NCBI GenBank assembly: GCA_017995695.1
Contig: JAGOIJ010000047.1
Span: forward strand, 1 to 10,746
DNA length: 10,746 nucleotides
Reading direction: 5' to 3'
DNA from: Candidatus Omnitrophota bacterium
Lineage (GTDB): Bacteria; Omnitrophota; Gorgyraeia; Gygaellales; Profunditerraquicolaceae
In this document: positions 1-5,438 of the stretch, one piece after another
How the letters are laid out: each line of letters starts with the position of its first letter
How positions within the stretch are numbered: the stretch's first letter is position 1
Position numbers and translations under genes: made by a program
The notes under the pieces: model-generated
The model's input: only the letters and a program-made list of their open reading frames with translations
Databases searched by the model: none
What the model was told of the DNA's origin: nothing

Positions 1-189
1 CACTTCACTAGCGTGCTGGATAGCAATCTTGTCTCCAAAATAACGGACCTTGGCAAGGTTTGTTTTTATTGCTTGCTCATCGCCAACAAGAATAACTTCC
101 CGGTTAAATTCTTTAACCGCCTGCACAACGCCATCGACCACAACGCCTGGCCCATGATCACCGCCCATCGCATCAACGACTATTCTCAT
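1..189 (-). CDS. plsX: Phosphate acyltransferase PlsX, N-terminal part
   Basis: PlsX makes acyl-phosphate from acyl-ACP, the first step of the PlsX/PlsY route to phosphatidic acid, on the inner face of the membrane. Only the first 63 codons are present; the gene runs off the left edge in frame. The start MRIVVDAMGGDHGP is the diagnostic N-terminus of the family, and the following VILVGDEQAI strand also fits. The ATG at 189-187 is preceded by AGGAAGG about nine bases upstream. It lies 22 bases after rpmF, the common rpmF-plsX arrangement, so it is probably the next gene of the recG-rsmD-coaD-yceD-rpmF operon and fab genes may follow outside the window. Family assignment is firm; completeness of the gene cannot be judged. 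Confidence 0.95.
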   Translation of the reverse strand, partial: MRIVVDAMGGDHGPGVVVDGVVQAVKEFNREVILVGDEQAIKTNLAKVRYFGDKIAIQHASEV

Positions 190-211
190 AAACCCTGGCC
201 TTCCTCTTTAG

Positions 212-418
212 CTATTGAGGTTTTTTCGTTTTCTTCTCTTTTACTTTAATCTCAACAACTGCCTTGCCGCCATAATAACCACATACCGCACAGACCCGAT
301 GCGGTAATTTTGGCTGCTTGCACTGTGAGCAAGGAACTAAACCAGAAACTTTTAATTTCCAGTGCGTGCGGCGTTTACGACCGCGCGTTTTCGAATGTCT
401 TTTCTTTGGTAGTGGCAC
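212..418 (-). CDS. rpmF: Ribosomal protein bL32
   Basis: This is the 68-residue large-subunit protein bL32. The N-terminus MPLPKKRHSKTRGRKRRTHW is the basic tail typical of the family. Four cysteines, C30-x2-C33 and C43-x2-C46, around the LPHRVC segment form the zinc ribbon, so this is the zinc-binding form rather than a cysteine-less paralogue. A lysine-rich tail follows residue 57. The start codon is GTG at 418-416, supported by a perfect AGGAGG at 429-424 five bases upstream; no nearby ATG fits the conserved N-terminus. It sits between yceD and plsX, the classic neighbourhood. The 105-base gap to yceD is the longest in this operon, so an extra promoter is possible, but I saw no convincing one. 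Confidence 0.97.
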   Translation of the reverse strand: MPLPKKRHSKTRGRKRRTHWKLKVSGLVPCSQCKQPKLPHRVCAVCGYYGGKAVVEIKVKEKKTKKPQ

Positions 419-523
419 GTTTTCCTCCTGTTTAAAGAATCAAATGGTGCGCTTGGTGATTGAGTATCAAAATCTAAAATTTGTTTGAATTTGGTATCTC
501 GATTATTGGTTATTGCGTTTATT

Positions 524-934
524 TTATCTAGAACAATTGCACTTCCCCTCGTTTAGATTCCTGCCGCAGCGCGCGCACAAACCCTTACATTCGCTGCTAC
601 ATAATGGTTGCAAGGGGAATCCCAGCATGACCTCTTCGCGGATATCCGGCCCCATATCCACAACCAAATCAGACCTAGTCACGGGATAACTTAAACGCAC
701 TTCCTTACTAAAGGAAAACTCGCATTCATTCAAACAGCGGCTGCAGCTTGAGATGATGGCAGCCTGTATTACTAAATCTGCGGTTACCGAGTTGGTTATT
801 TTGTAAATAGTACCGCTAAGCTTAATCGGGCCACGCACAGCGCACGTATCGGTATCCACCTCAAGCGCGCGTGCATCAACCAGTTCCTGAATCTTGACGC
901 CTTCAGGAGAAATCTTGCTAATCTCAATTTTCAC
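524..934 (-). CDS. yceD: YceD/DUF177 family protein (23S rRNA accumulation)
   Basis: A 136-residue member of the YceD (DUF177) family, which is linked to 23S rRNA accumulation and is almost always encoded next to rpmF. Two cysteine groups are visible: C64-x2-C67 with C71 in the middle, and the C-terminal signature C112-x3-CKGLCARCG-x2-LN-x-G-x-CNC (C116, C120, C123, C132, C134), which probably binds a metal. The start is GTG at 934-932, giving MKIEISKI, the usual family start. It overlaps the last 11 bases of coaD, which suggests translational coupling; the upstream Shine-Dalgarno match is poor. The biochemical role in this lineage is not known. The family call is firm. Confidence 0.9.
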   Translation of the reverse strand: MKIEISKISPEGVKIQELVDARALEVDTDTCAVRGPIKLSGTIYKITNSVTADLVIQAAIISSCSRCLNECEFSFSKEVRLSYPVTRSDLVVDMGPDIREEVMLGFPLQPLCSSECKGLCARCGRNLNEGKCNCSR

Positions 935-1418
935 GTATTTTCTTGATTTTTCGCTTCAGCGCGTCTTCTACAAACGAGGGCACAAAGCTGGCAATATCAG
1001 CACCTAGTGACGCCGCCTCTTTCAAGAGCTTTGAGGAAAGATAACTGAAGGAATCTTGTGTCATCAAAAAAACTGTTTCAATATCTGGCGCGAGTTTTCT
1101 ATTAGTCAGGGCCATCTGAAATTCGTATTCAAAATCCGAAAGCATGCGCAACCCACGGATAATGACCTTTGCTTTATTCTTGCGGGCAAAGTCAACCACC
1201 AAACCGTCAAAATCACGAATTTCAATATCCGGCATATCCACCGTTGCTTTCTTAAGCATACTCACTCGCTCGGCAACCGTAAAAAGAGGTTTTTTATGAG
1301 GATTGTGTGCGACCGCAACAATCACCTCAGAAAAGGTCTCTTTGGCCCTCTTAATAATATCAATGTGGCCAAACGTAGGCGGATCGAATGTCCCAGGATA
1401 TATAGCTTTCTGACACAT
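924..1418 (-). CDS. coaD: Phosphopantetheine adenylyltransferase (PPAT)
   Basis: CoaD transfers AMP from ATP to 4'-phosphopantetheine, giving dephospho-CoA, the penultimate step of CoA synthesis in the cytoplasm. The 164-residue length matches the family. The nucleotidyltransferase signature YPGTFDPPTFGH lies at residues 7-18, with T15 and H18 of the T/H-x-G-H motif. IIRGLR with a following DFEYEFQ segment and the C-terminal YLSSKLLKEAA segment (counterpart of the ISSSLVKEVA segment) complete the active site. The ATG at 1418-1416 lies 18 bases after rsmD. I see no clear Shine-Dalgarno before it, so it may depend on coupling with rsmD. Its end overlaps yceD by 11 bases. Nothing looks broken. 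Confidence 0.96.
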   Translation of the reverse strand: MCQKAIYPGTFDPPTFGHIDIIKRAKETFSEVIVAVAHNPHKKPLFTVAERVSMLKKATVDMPDIEIRDFDGLVVDFARKNKAKVIIRGLRMLSDFEYEFQMALTNRKLAPDIETVFLMTQDSFSYLSSKLLKEAASLGADIASFVPSFVEDALKRKIKKIREN

Positions 1419-1436
1419 GCTTGACGATAGGTAAGG

Positions 1437-2165
1437 TTAGCTTTTTCTATAAATTGACAGCACTGTATCGCCGTACTTTGAACGCTTACATAATGCTAAA
1501 TCTCCCAGGGTATCTGGGAGATTGTCAGTCTTAAAATGCTGCACCAATACTAAACCATCGGGCGCTACTATATCACAATGGCCTATCGTTTGCAAGGTTT
1601 TTTTTGCTGCGGAAAGCAGCACGCCGGCGCCTCCGATTGCGCCGGGCGTTGAAGCAGAGAGCTTCACACCCGCCCCTCCGCTTGGGCGGGGTGTTGCCGC
1701 AGAAGGCGGCACATCACGCAGAGAGCGGGACACCTGGCCTTCCAATAGGCCAGGGTGCATGGCGCTTCCGATTGCGCCGGGCACCTGAGTCTTTGCCCCC
1801 TTCTTTTGATATGGCGGGTCAAGAAACACAATATCAAAACGTTTACCAGTTCTTACTAACTGCTCAAGGGCCCTCTGGGCATCATAAGGCAGTAAAATAC
1901 AGTTTTCCAGACCTAACAAGGCGATATTTTTCTTAATCACAGCTTGGCAATCCCGGTTTTGCTCAGCTAACACAGCTTCCCGCGCGCCTCGCGACAACGC
2001 TTCAAAAGACACAGCCCCTGAGCCAGCATACAGTTCAAGAAACGATAACCCTTCAATATCCGCCAAAATGTCAAAGATAGCCTTCCTGACCTTATTCTGC
2101 GTTGGGCGGATATCATCAGGCATGTGAATAAACAAACCCTTGTATTTGCCAGTCATAATACGCAT
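1437..2165 (-). CDS. rsmD: 16S rRNA (guanine-966-N2) methyltransferase with a repeat-derived 60-residue insert
   Basis: RsmD methylates N2 of G966 of 16S rRNA during 30S assembly, using S-adenosylmethionine. Residues 1-40 carry the family start (MRIMTGKYKG, then PTQNKVRKAIFDIL). The SAM-binding motif LELYAGSGAVSFEALSRGA is at 43-61 and the catalytic motif LDPPY ends at residue 119. The family is usually about 185-200 residues; this protein has 242. The excess is residues 128-187, Gly/Ala/Pro/Ser-rich with two GGAGV repeats, encoded exactly by the 180-base hairpin array at 1784-1605. After it the normal fold resumes (KKTLQTIGHCDI, then LVLVQHFK and YGDTVLSIYRK). The insert follows the catalytic loop, so it could affect activity or form a surface loop. 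The start lies one base after the recG stop, with a GGTGGTGGG purine tract upstream. Confidence 0.94.
   Translation of the reverse strand: MRIMTGKYKGLFIHMPDDIRPTQNKVRKAIFDILADIEGLSFLELYAGSGAVSFEALSRGAREAVLAEQNRDCQAVIKKNIALLGLENCILLPYDAQRALEQLVRTGKRFDIVFLDPPYQKKGAKTQVPGAIGSAMHPGLLEGQVSRSLRDVPPSAATPRPSGGAGVKLSASTPGAIGGAGVLLSAAKKTLQTIGHCDIVAPDGLVLVQHFKTDNLPDTLGDLALCKRSKYGDTVLSIYRKS
1605..1784. repeat. Array of eight two-type hairpin modules inside rsmD
   Basis: Listed on the plus strand. Small hairpins have 5-6 bp stems and 5-base loops: S1 1605-1621 (loop ggaaa), S3 1650-1666 (agaga), S5 1695-1711 (agaag), S6 1714-1730 (agaga, one A-G mismatch). Large hairpins have 8-base loops: L2 1624-1645 (ctccgatt, 7 bp), L4 1669-1690 (ctccgctt, 7 bp), L7 1733-1754 (ttccaata, 7 bp), L8 1761-1778 (ttccgatt, 5 bp). 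L2, L4 and L7 also share a bulged G on the right arm followed by two or three more pairs. The order is S L S L S S L L. Spacing is 45 bases for S1-S3-S5 and for L2-L4, 19 for S5-S6 and 26 for L7-L8, so the modules are 19 and 26 bases long. Stem sequences differ between copies but stay complementary. By hand count 123 of 180 bases are G or C. I do not recognise a named family. Confidence 0.85.
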
Positions 2166-2166
2166 A

Positions 2167-4272
2167 TTAACCCACCACCACTAATCTTTCGTATTCAGGA
2201 AATCGTTGCAATAGCTTTTCTCGTAGCAAGGCATGCTGTTTGTCCACCAGAAGCGAATCTTGGGTTATCAGCGCAATCGCTTCTTCCCTGGCCCGTTTTA
2301 ATAATTGCAGTTGGGTTAGCGGATTACCAATCTTAAGCTCACTTAAACCATGCTGCCTCCTGCCAAAAAATTCACCTGGCCCCCGGATTTTAAGGTCCTC
2401 TTCTGCAATACGGAACCCGTCGGAATGCTTAACCATAGCCTGTATCCTCGCCTGCGCCTCTTCAGTTTTAGCATCAGCAATCAAGAAACAATACGACTCT
2501 AAAGAGCCCCTGCCCACCCTTCCGCGTAACTGATGCAGCTGAGATAGGCCAAAACGTTCAGCGTGCTCGATCACCATGCAGGTTGCCCGAGGCACGTCTA
2601 TGCCAACCTCTAACACCGTGGTAGTGACTAAGGCATCGAGCGCACCTTGCTTAAACGCATGCATGACCGCGTTTTGCTCATCCTGGGTGAGACGACCATG
2701 AATAAGCCCGAGACGAAATGTTTTTAATAAGCCTGACTTAAATTCCTGGTACATTTTTATTGCTCCGGCGATATCCAACGCATACGACTCCTCAATCACC
2801 GGATATACAACAAAGGCTTGATGGCCTTGCGCTAATTGAGCCTTTAGTAAAGTATAACACTGCTGCTTCTCCTTATCGCTAAAATACTTCGTCTGTACAG
2901 GGATTCGGCCTGGAGGAAGATCGCGAATTATGGAAATATCTAGGTCTCCGTAAAGCGTAATCGCAAGCGTCCGCGGGATAGGCGTTGCCGTCATAATAAG
3001 GACATCGGGGTTTATGCCCTTTTGTTGCAACAGTGCCCGTTGCCCAACCCCAAATTTATGCTGCTCATCAATAACCACTAAGCCCAACTTCTTAAACTGC
3101 ACTGCCTCCTCAAGCAAGGCATGAGTACCAATCATGAGGTCAACTTCTCCATGCTGTATCTTTTCAAACACTGTTTTTTTTCGTTTCTTTTCCAGATTAC
3201 TCGTCAGCAGTTCAATTTTTAATTTTCTCTGGCTACTGACTGCTGAAAGCTGGCCACTAATATTCTCATAATGCTGTTTCGCTAAGATTTCGGTCGGCAC
3301 CATAAGTGCCACCTGATATCCCCCCTGCATGGCATAAAGGGTCGCAATAGTCGCAACCACGGTCTTGCCTGAACCAACATCGCCCTGCAAGAGCCGCTGC
3401 ATGGGTTGCGGTTTCGCCATATCAGCTTTTATTTCCGCAATAGCTTCTTGCTGTCCAGGAGTAAGCGTAAAGGTAAGATTTCCCATAAATCTCTGAACAA
3501 ATTCTCCCTCAACCATATGACGGATTCCTGCGCACTCTCTTTTTCTTGCCTTACGCAAAGCAAGAGGCAGCTGAAAGAGAAAAAATTCCTCAAAAGAAAG
3601 TCGTTCATAGGCCTGACGCTGCAGTTGGGCCGACTCAGGAAAATGAATTTGTTTGATGCTCATCGCCAGATTCAACAAGTTATTGCGCTGCCTTAAATCA
3701 TAGGGTAACGCATCATGAACGCCCGGAAGATATTCATCAATAATCTGTTTTACGAGTTGGCGCATGAAACGTTGGGTTATGCCTTCGGGAAGCGAATACA
3801 TAGGCACAATCCTGCCGGAATGCAAAGAAGGATCGCCGGGACCCTCTTCATCATCGGTAATGATTTCGAATTCAGGGGCATTCATCTGCAACCGTGAGCC
3901 ATACCTCTGAACCTTGCCAAAGAGCACCAAAGTAACGTTGGGCTTAAAATACTCTTTAAGATACGGCTGGTTAAACCATACGCAGGTGATCTTCCCTGAA
4001 GCATCCTGGACAACAACCTCGATAAAACTGAAACGACGCCGGCGAAAAGACCTACGCTCAATAGCAGACACAACGCGCGCCTGGACGGTAGCAACGGAGC
4101 CTTCCTCTAGTTGCGCGATAGAGGCGAACGCACAACGATCCTCATAGCGGCGGGGAAAATAATACAATACATCTTCAAGATTCCTGATGCCAACCTTTGC
4201 GCAGGCCTTTGCCCGACGAGGACCAACCCCCTTGATATATTGAATTGAGGTAGTTAAAAGATGCTTTATCAT
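2167..4272 (-). CDS. recG: ATP-dependent DNA helicase RecG
   Basis: RecG is the branch-migrating helicase that reverses stalled forks and processes Holliday junctions and R-loops. The 701-residue length is normal. Order of parts: N-terminal helix-hairpin-helix-like segment (IKGVGPRRAKACAKVG, about residues 14-29), an OB-fold wedge domain at roughly 60-160, Walker A GDVGSGKT at 297-304, the RecG-type DEQH box at 402-405 followed by KFGV, the TATPIPRT motif, then QLRGRVGRG of motif VI and a C-terminal TRG-like region. Between Walker A and DEQH the segment starting at Q341 (QLSAVSSQR) is encoded by a 7-base repeat and makes this loop about six residues longer than I recall for E. coli. The ATG at 4272 has AAAGGG upstream. 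The stop lies one base before rsmD. Confidence 0.97.
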   Translation of the reverse strand: MIKHLLTTSIQYIKGVGPRRAKACAKVGIRNLEDVLYYFPRRYEDRCAFASIAQLEEGSVATVQARVVSAIERRSFRRRRFSFIEVVVQDASGKITCVWFNQPYLKEYFKPNVTLVLFGKVQRYGSRLQMNAPEFEIITDDEEGPGDPSLHSGRIVPMYSLPEGITQRFMRQLVKQIIDEYLPGVHDALPYDLRQRNNLLNLAMSIKQIHFPESAQLQRQAYERLSFEEFFLFQLPLALRKARKRECAGIRHMVEGEFVQRFMGNLTFTLTPGQQEAIAEIKADMAKPQPMQRLLQGDVGSGKTVVATIATLYAMQGGYQVALMVPTEILAKQHYENISGQLSAVSSQRKLKIELLTSNLEKKRKKTVFEKIQHGEVDLMIGTHALLEEAVQFKKLGLVVIDEQHKFGVGQRALLQQKGINPDVLIMTATPIPRTLAITLYGDLDISIIRDLPPGRIPVQTKYFSDKEKQQCYTLLKAQLAQGHQAFVVYPVIEESYALDIAGAIKMYQEFKSGLLKTFRLGLIHGRLTQDEQNAVMHAFKQGALDALVTTTVLEVGIDVPRATCMVIEHAERFGLSQLHQLRGRVGRGSLESYCFLIADAKTEEAQARIQAMVKHSDGFRIAEEDLKIRGPGEFFGRRQHGLSELKIGNPLTQLQLLKRAREEAIALITQDSLLVDKQHALLREKLLQRFPEYERLVVVG
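3225..3252 (-). repeat. Four 7-base units within recG
   Basis: On the plus strand CTG ends each of four consecutive 7-base units (CTG at 3229, 3236, 3243 and 3250); on the coding strand each unit starts with CAG. The units are CAGCTTT, CAGCAGT, CAGTAGC and CAGAGAA. Seven-base units read in three frames give the peptide QLSAVSSQR at residue 341 onward. Similar CTG/CAG-anchored heptad tracts giving QLSAVS-like peptides occur in several bacterial genomes; that link is from memory. Four degenerate units are a short tract, so chance is not excluded. Confidence 0.55.
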
Positions 4273-4307
4273 CTATATGGGATTCCCTTTCTTTTACGCA
4301 ACAATAC

Positions 4308-4336
4308 TTGCAAAAAAGCTAATAATATGGCATACT
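4308..4336 (+). promoter_or_regulatory. Possible plus-strand promoter in the dusB-recG gap
   Basis: TTGCAA (4308-4313) and CATACT (4331-4336) are 17 bases apart, the optimal spacing for a housekeeping promoter. Initiation would fall near 4343. The only plus-strand product this could serve ends at the terminator at 4403-4435. Each box is an imperfect match, so the call rests on the combination with that terminator. Confidence 0.35.
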
Positions 4337-4349
4337 TAAATAGAGACAA
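4322..4349 (-). promoter_or_regulatory. Possible recG promoter
   Basis: On the minus strand TTGTCT (4349-4344) and TATTAT (4327-4322) are separated by 16 bases, matching -35 and -10 boxes at 4/6 and 5/6. Initiation would fall near 4315, about 43 bases before the recG start. It overlaps a plus-strand promoter candidate, so the two could compete. AT-rich spacers yield such matches by chance, so support is modest. Confidence 0.35.
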
Positions 4350-4436
4350 CAAGGAGGCGTAATCACGATAGCGAAAGCTAGCGAGGCCTATCACCTATGA
4401 ATAATCCCCGATGCGATAAGCATGCGGGGATTTTTC
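4343..4436 (+). ncRNA. Candidate small RNA antiparallel to all genes
   Basis: This stretch lies between a plus-strand promoter-like pair and a plus-strand intrinsic terminator, in a window where every gene is on the minus strand. Its predicted product is about 95 bases. It contains AAGGAGG at 4351-4357 with no ATG, GTG or TTG start at normal spacing, so a peptide is unlikely; an in-frame stop, TGA, comes at 4398-4400. A TAGC-GAAA-GCTA hairpin with a GNRA tetraloop occupies 4369-4380. An alternative GATAG/CTATC pairing (4367-4371 with 4388-4392) would replace it. I compared it from memory with common riboswitch consensus sequences and recognised none. No expression evidence is available. Confidence 0.4.
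4403..4435 (+). terminator. Intrinsic terminator, plus-strand orientation
   Basis: AATCCCCG-ATGC (4403-4414) pairs with GCAT-CGGGGATT (4420-4432) around the loop GATAA, with one bulged G at 4424. A run of five T follows at 4431-4435 on the plus strand. On the minus strand the same hairpin is followed only by ATTATTC, so it is a poor terminator for dusB. The polarity implies a plus-strand transcript. Confidence 0.75.
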
Positions 4437-4464
4437 ATTTTATCCCCATAAAAAATATGCTGCC

Positions 4465-5421
4465 TCACCGGCATGATTCCATAATAGCAAGCATGTCTTG
4501 TTTTGCTTTTACCCGGCTTACCCTCTCTCTCGCGGGACGAATCTTACGGAATCCCCGCGTATACCAGGCAAAAAATTTACGAAAAATAATTACGCCGTTC
4601 TTCTCTCCGTAAAAATCAACGCACATGTTAAAATGCCTCTGCATGGTATCGATGATTGCGCTTTTTTCTGGCCTGATAAAGGGTTTTTTATTTTTGAGCG
4701 TCTGCGCAATCTCATCAATAATCCAAGGATTCCCCAAGGCGCCGCGCGCAATCACAAGACCGTCACAGCCTGTTTCTTCAATCATGCGTTTCGCTAATGC
4801 GCCGTTAAGCACATCGCCGCTGCCAATAACCGGCACGCTAACCTCTTGTTTAACCTCTCTTATACGTCTATAGTCAACCTGCCCGCTATATCCTTGCGTT
4901 TTGGTCCTGCCGTGAACAAAGATTGCAGATACTCCAGCCTCCTGCGCTGCGCGAGCCACCTCGCGCGCATTTACCGAAGTTGCATCCCAGCCAATACGCA
5001 TCTTAACAGTCACCGGGACTCTAACGCTATCTACTACTAAGCGAAGTAACGTATGCAGCTTTTCAGGATATTTAAGCAAACTTGCTCCTTCACCCCTGCG
5101 CGTCACCTTCTTTACGGGGCAAGCGGCATTAAAATCTAACACGTCAAAGGCAAAATGCTGCAGCGCATGCAAAGCCTTTTCAATATATTTCTGCTCGCAG
5201 CCTAAGATTTGCACGCCCAAAGGCCGATCGCCTGGCGCGGAAGACATCATCTGCTGCGTTTTCTTGCTCTTAAAACTTACAGAGCGAACATTAAGCATTT
5301 CAATGAACGCAAGCTCACAGCCGAAACTCCGGTTAAGCATGCGAAAAGGCAGATCGCTGATCCCGGCTAAGGGCGCAAGGATAAGGCTAGATTGAAGCGT
5401 TAGGTTACCTATGCGTAACAT
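4465..5421 (-). CDS. dusB: tRNA-dihydrouridine synthase, DusB type
   Basis: This flavoenzyme reduces uridine to dihydrouridine in tRNA with NAD(P)H. The 318-residue protein is a FMN TIM barrel followed by a helical tRNA-binding domain. The N-terminus carries the family strand LILAPLAGISDLPFR (residues 13-27). The catalytic cysteine is C101 in FNAACPVKKV, followed by the GEGASLL segment. KMRIGWD, FVHGRTKTQGYSG, IGSGDV and ARGALGNPW form the FMN and substrate pocket in the usual order. The C-terminal part contains FRKFFAWYTRGF, typical of the helical domain. The ATG at 5421 is chosen because it gives the normal DusB start; I see no Shine-Dalgarno. It begins 17 bases after pgi. DusB rather than another Dus subfamily is an inference from overall pattern. 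Confidence 0.93.
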   Translation of the reverse strand: MLRIGNLTLQSSLILAPLAGISDLPFRMLNRSFGCELAFIEMLNVRSVSFKSKKTQQMMSSAPGDRPLGVQILGCEQKYIEKALHALQHFAFDVLDFNAACPVKKVTRRGEGASLLKYPEKLHTLLRLVVDSVRVPVTVKMRIGWDATSVNAREVARAAQEAGVSAIFVHGRTKTQGYSGQVDYRRIREVKQEVSVPVIGSGDVLNGALAKRMIEETGCDGLVIARGALGNPWIIDEIAQTLKNKKPFIRPEKSAIIDTMQRHFNMCVDFYGEKNGVIIFRKFFAWYTRGFRKIRPARERVSRVKAKQDMLAIMESCR

Positions 5422-5438
5422 ATATGCAATACAAGTTT

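Noticed and set aside
435..523. Promoter or L32 autoregulatory leader between yceD and rpmF
   Set aside because: A GATACT-like box and short inverted repeats occur in this AT-rich gap, but none has a convincing -35 partner or stable stem.
1056..1424. 122-codon plus-strand frame opposite coaD
   Set aside because: Shadow of CoaD; product has no recognisable features and no ribosome-binding site.
1605..1784. CRISPR array
   Set aside because: There are no identical repeats separated by unique spacers; the units are varied hairpins of 19 and 26 bases, and no cas gene is near.
1603..1796. TTTGC at 1603-1607 and 1792-1796 as a target-site duplication of the insert
   Set aside because: The copies are 189 bases apart while the module array is exactly 180, one copy overlaps the array and lies in a T run, and five bases can match by chance.
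1604..1936. Plus-strand open frames across the rsmD insert
   Set aside because: They arise because the GC-rich repeats lack stop codons in several frames; the minus-strand frame continues into conserved RsmD sequence on both sides, while the plus-strand products match nothing and lack ribosome-binding sites.
4343..4402. Riboswitch or translated leader in the dusB-recG gap
   Set aside because: The segment reads in the plus direction with no downstream plus-strand gene to control, and I could not match it to any common riboswitch consensus; the AAGGAGG is not followed by a usable start codon.
4403..4435. Terminator of the pgi-dusB unit on the minus strand
   Set aside because: In that direction the hairpin is preceded by A residues and followed by a weak ATTATTC, so the U-tract rule fits only the plus strand.
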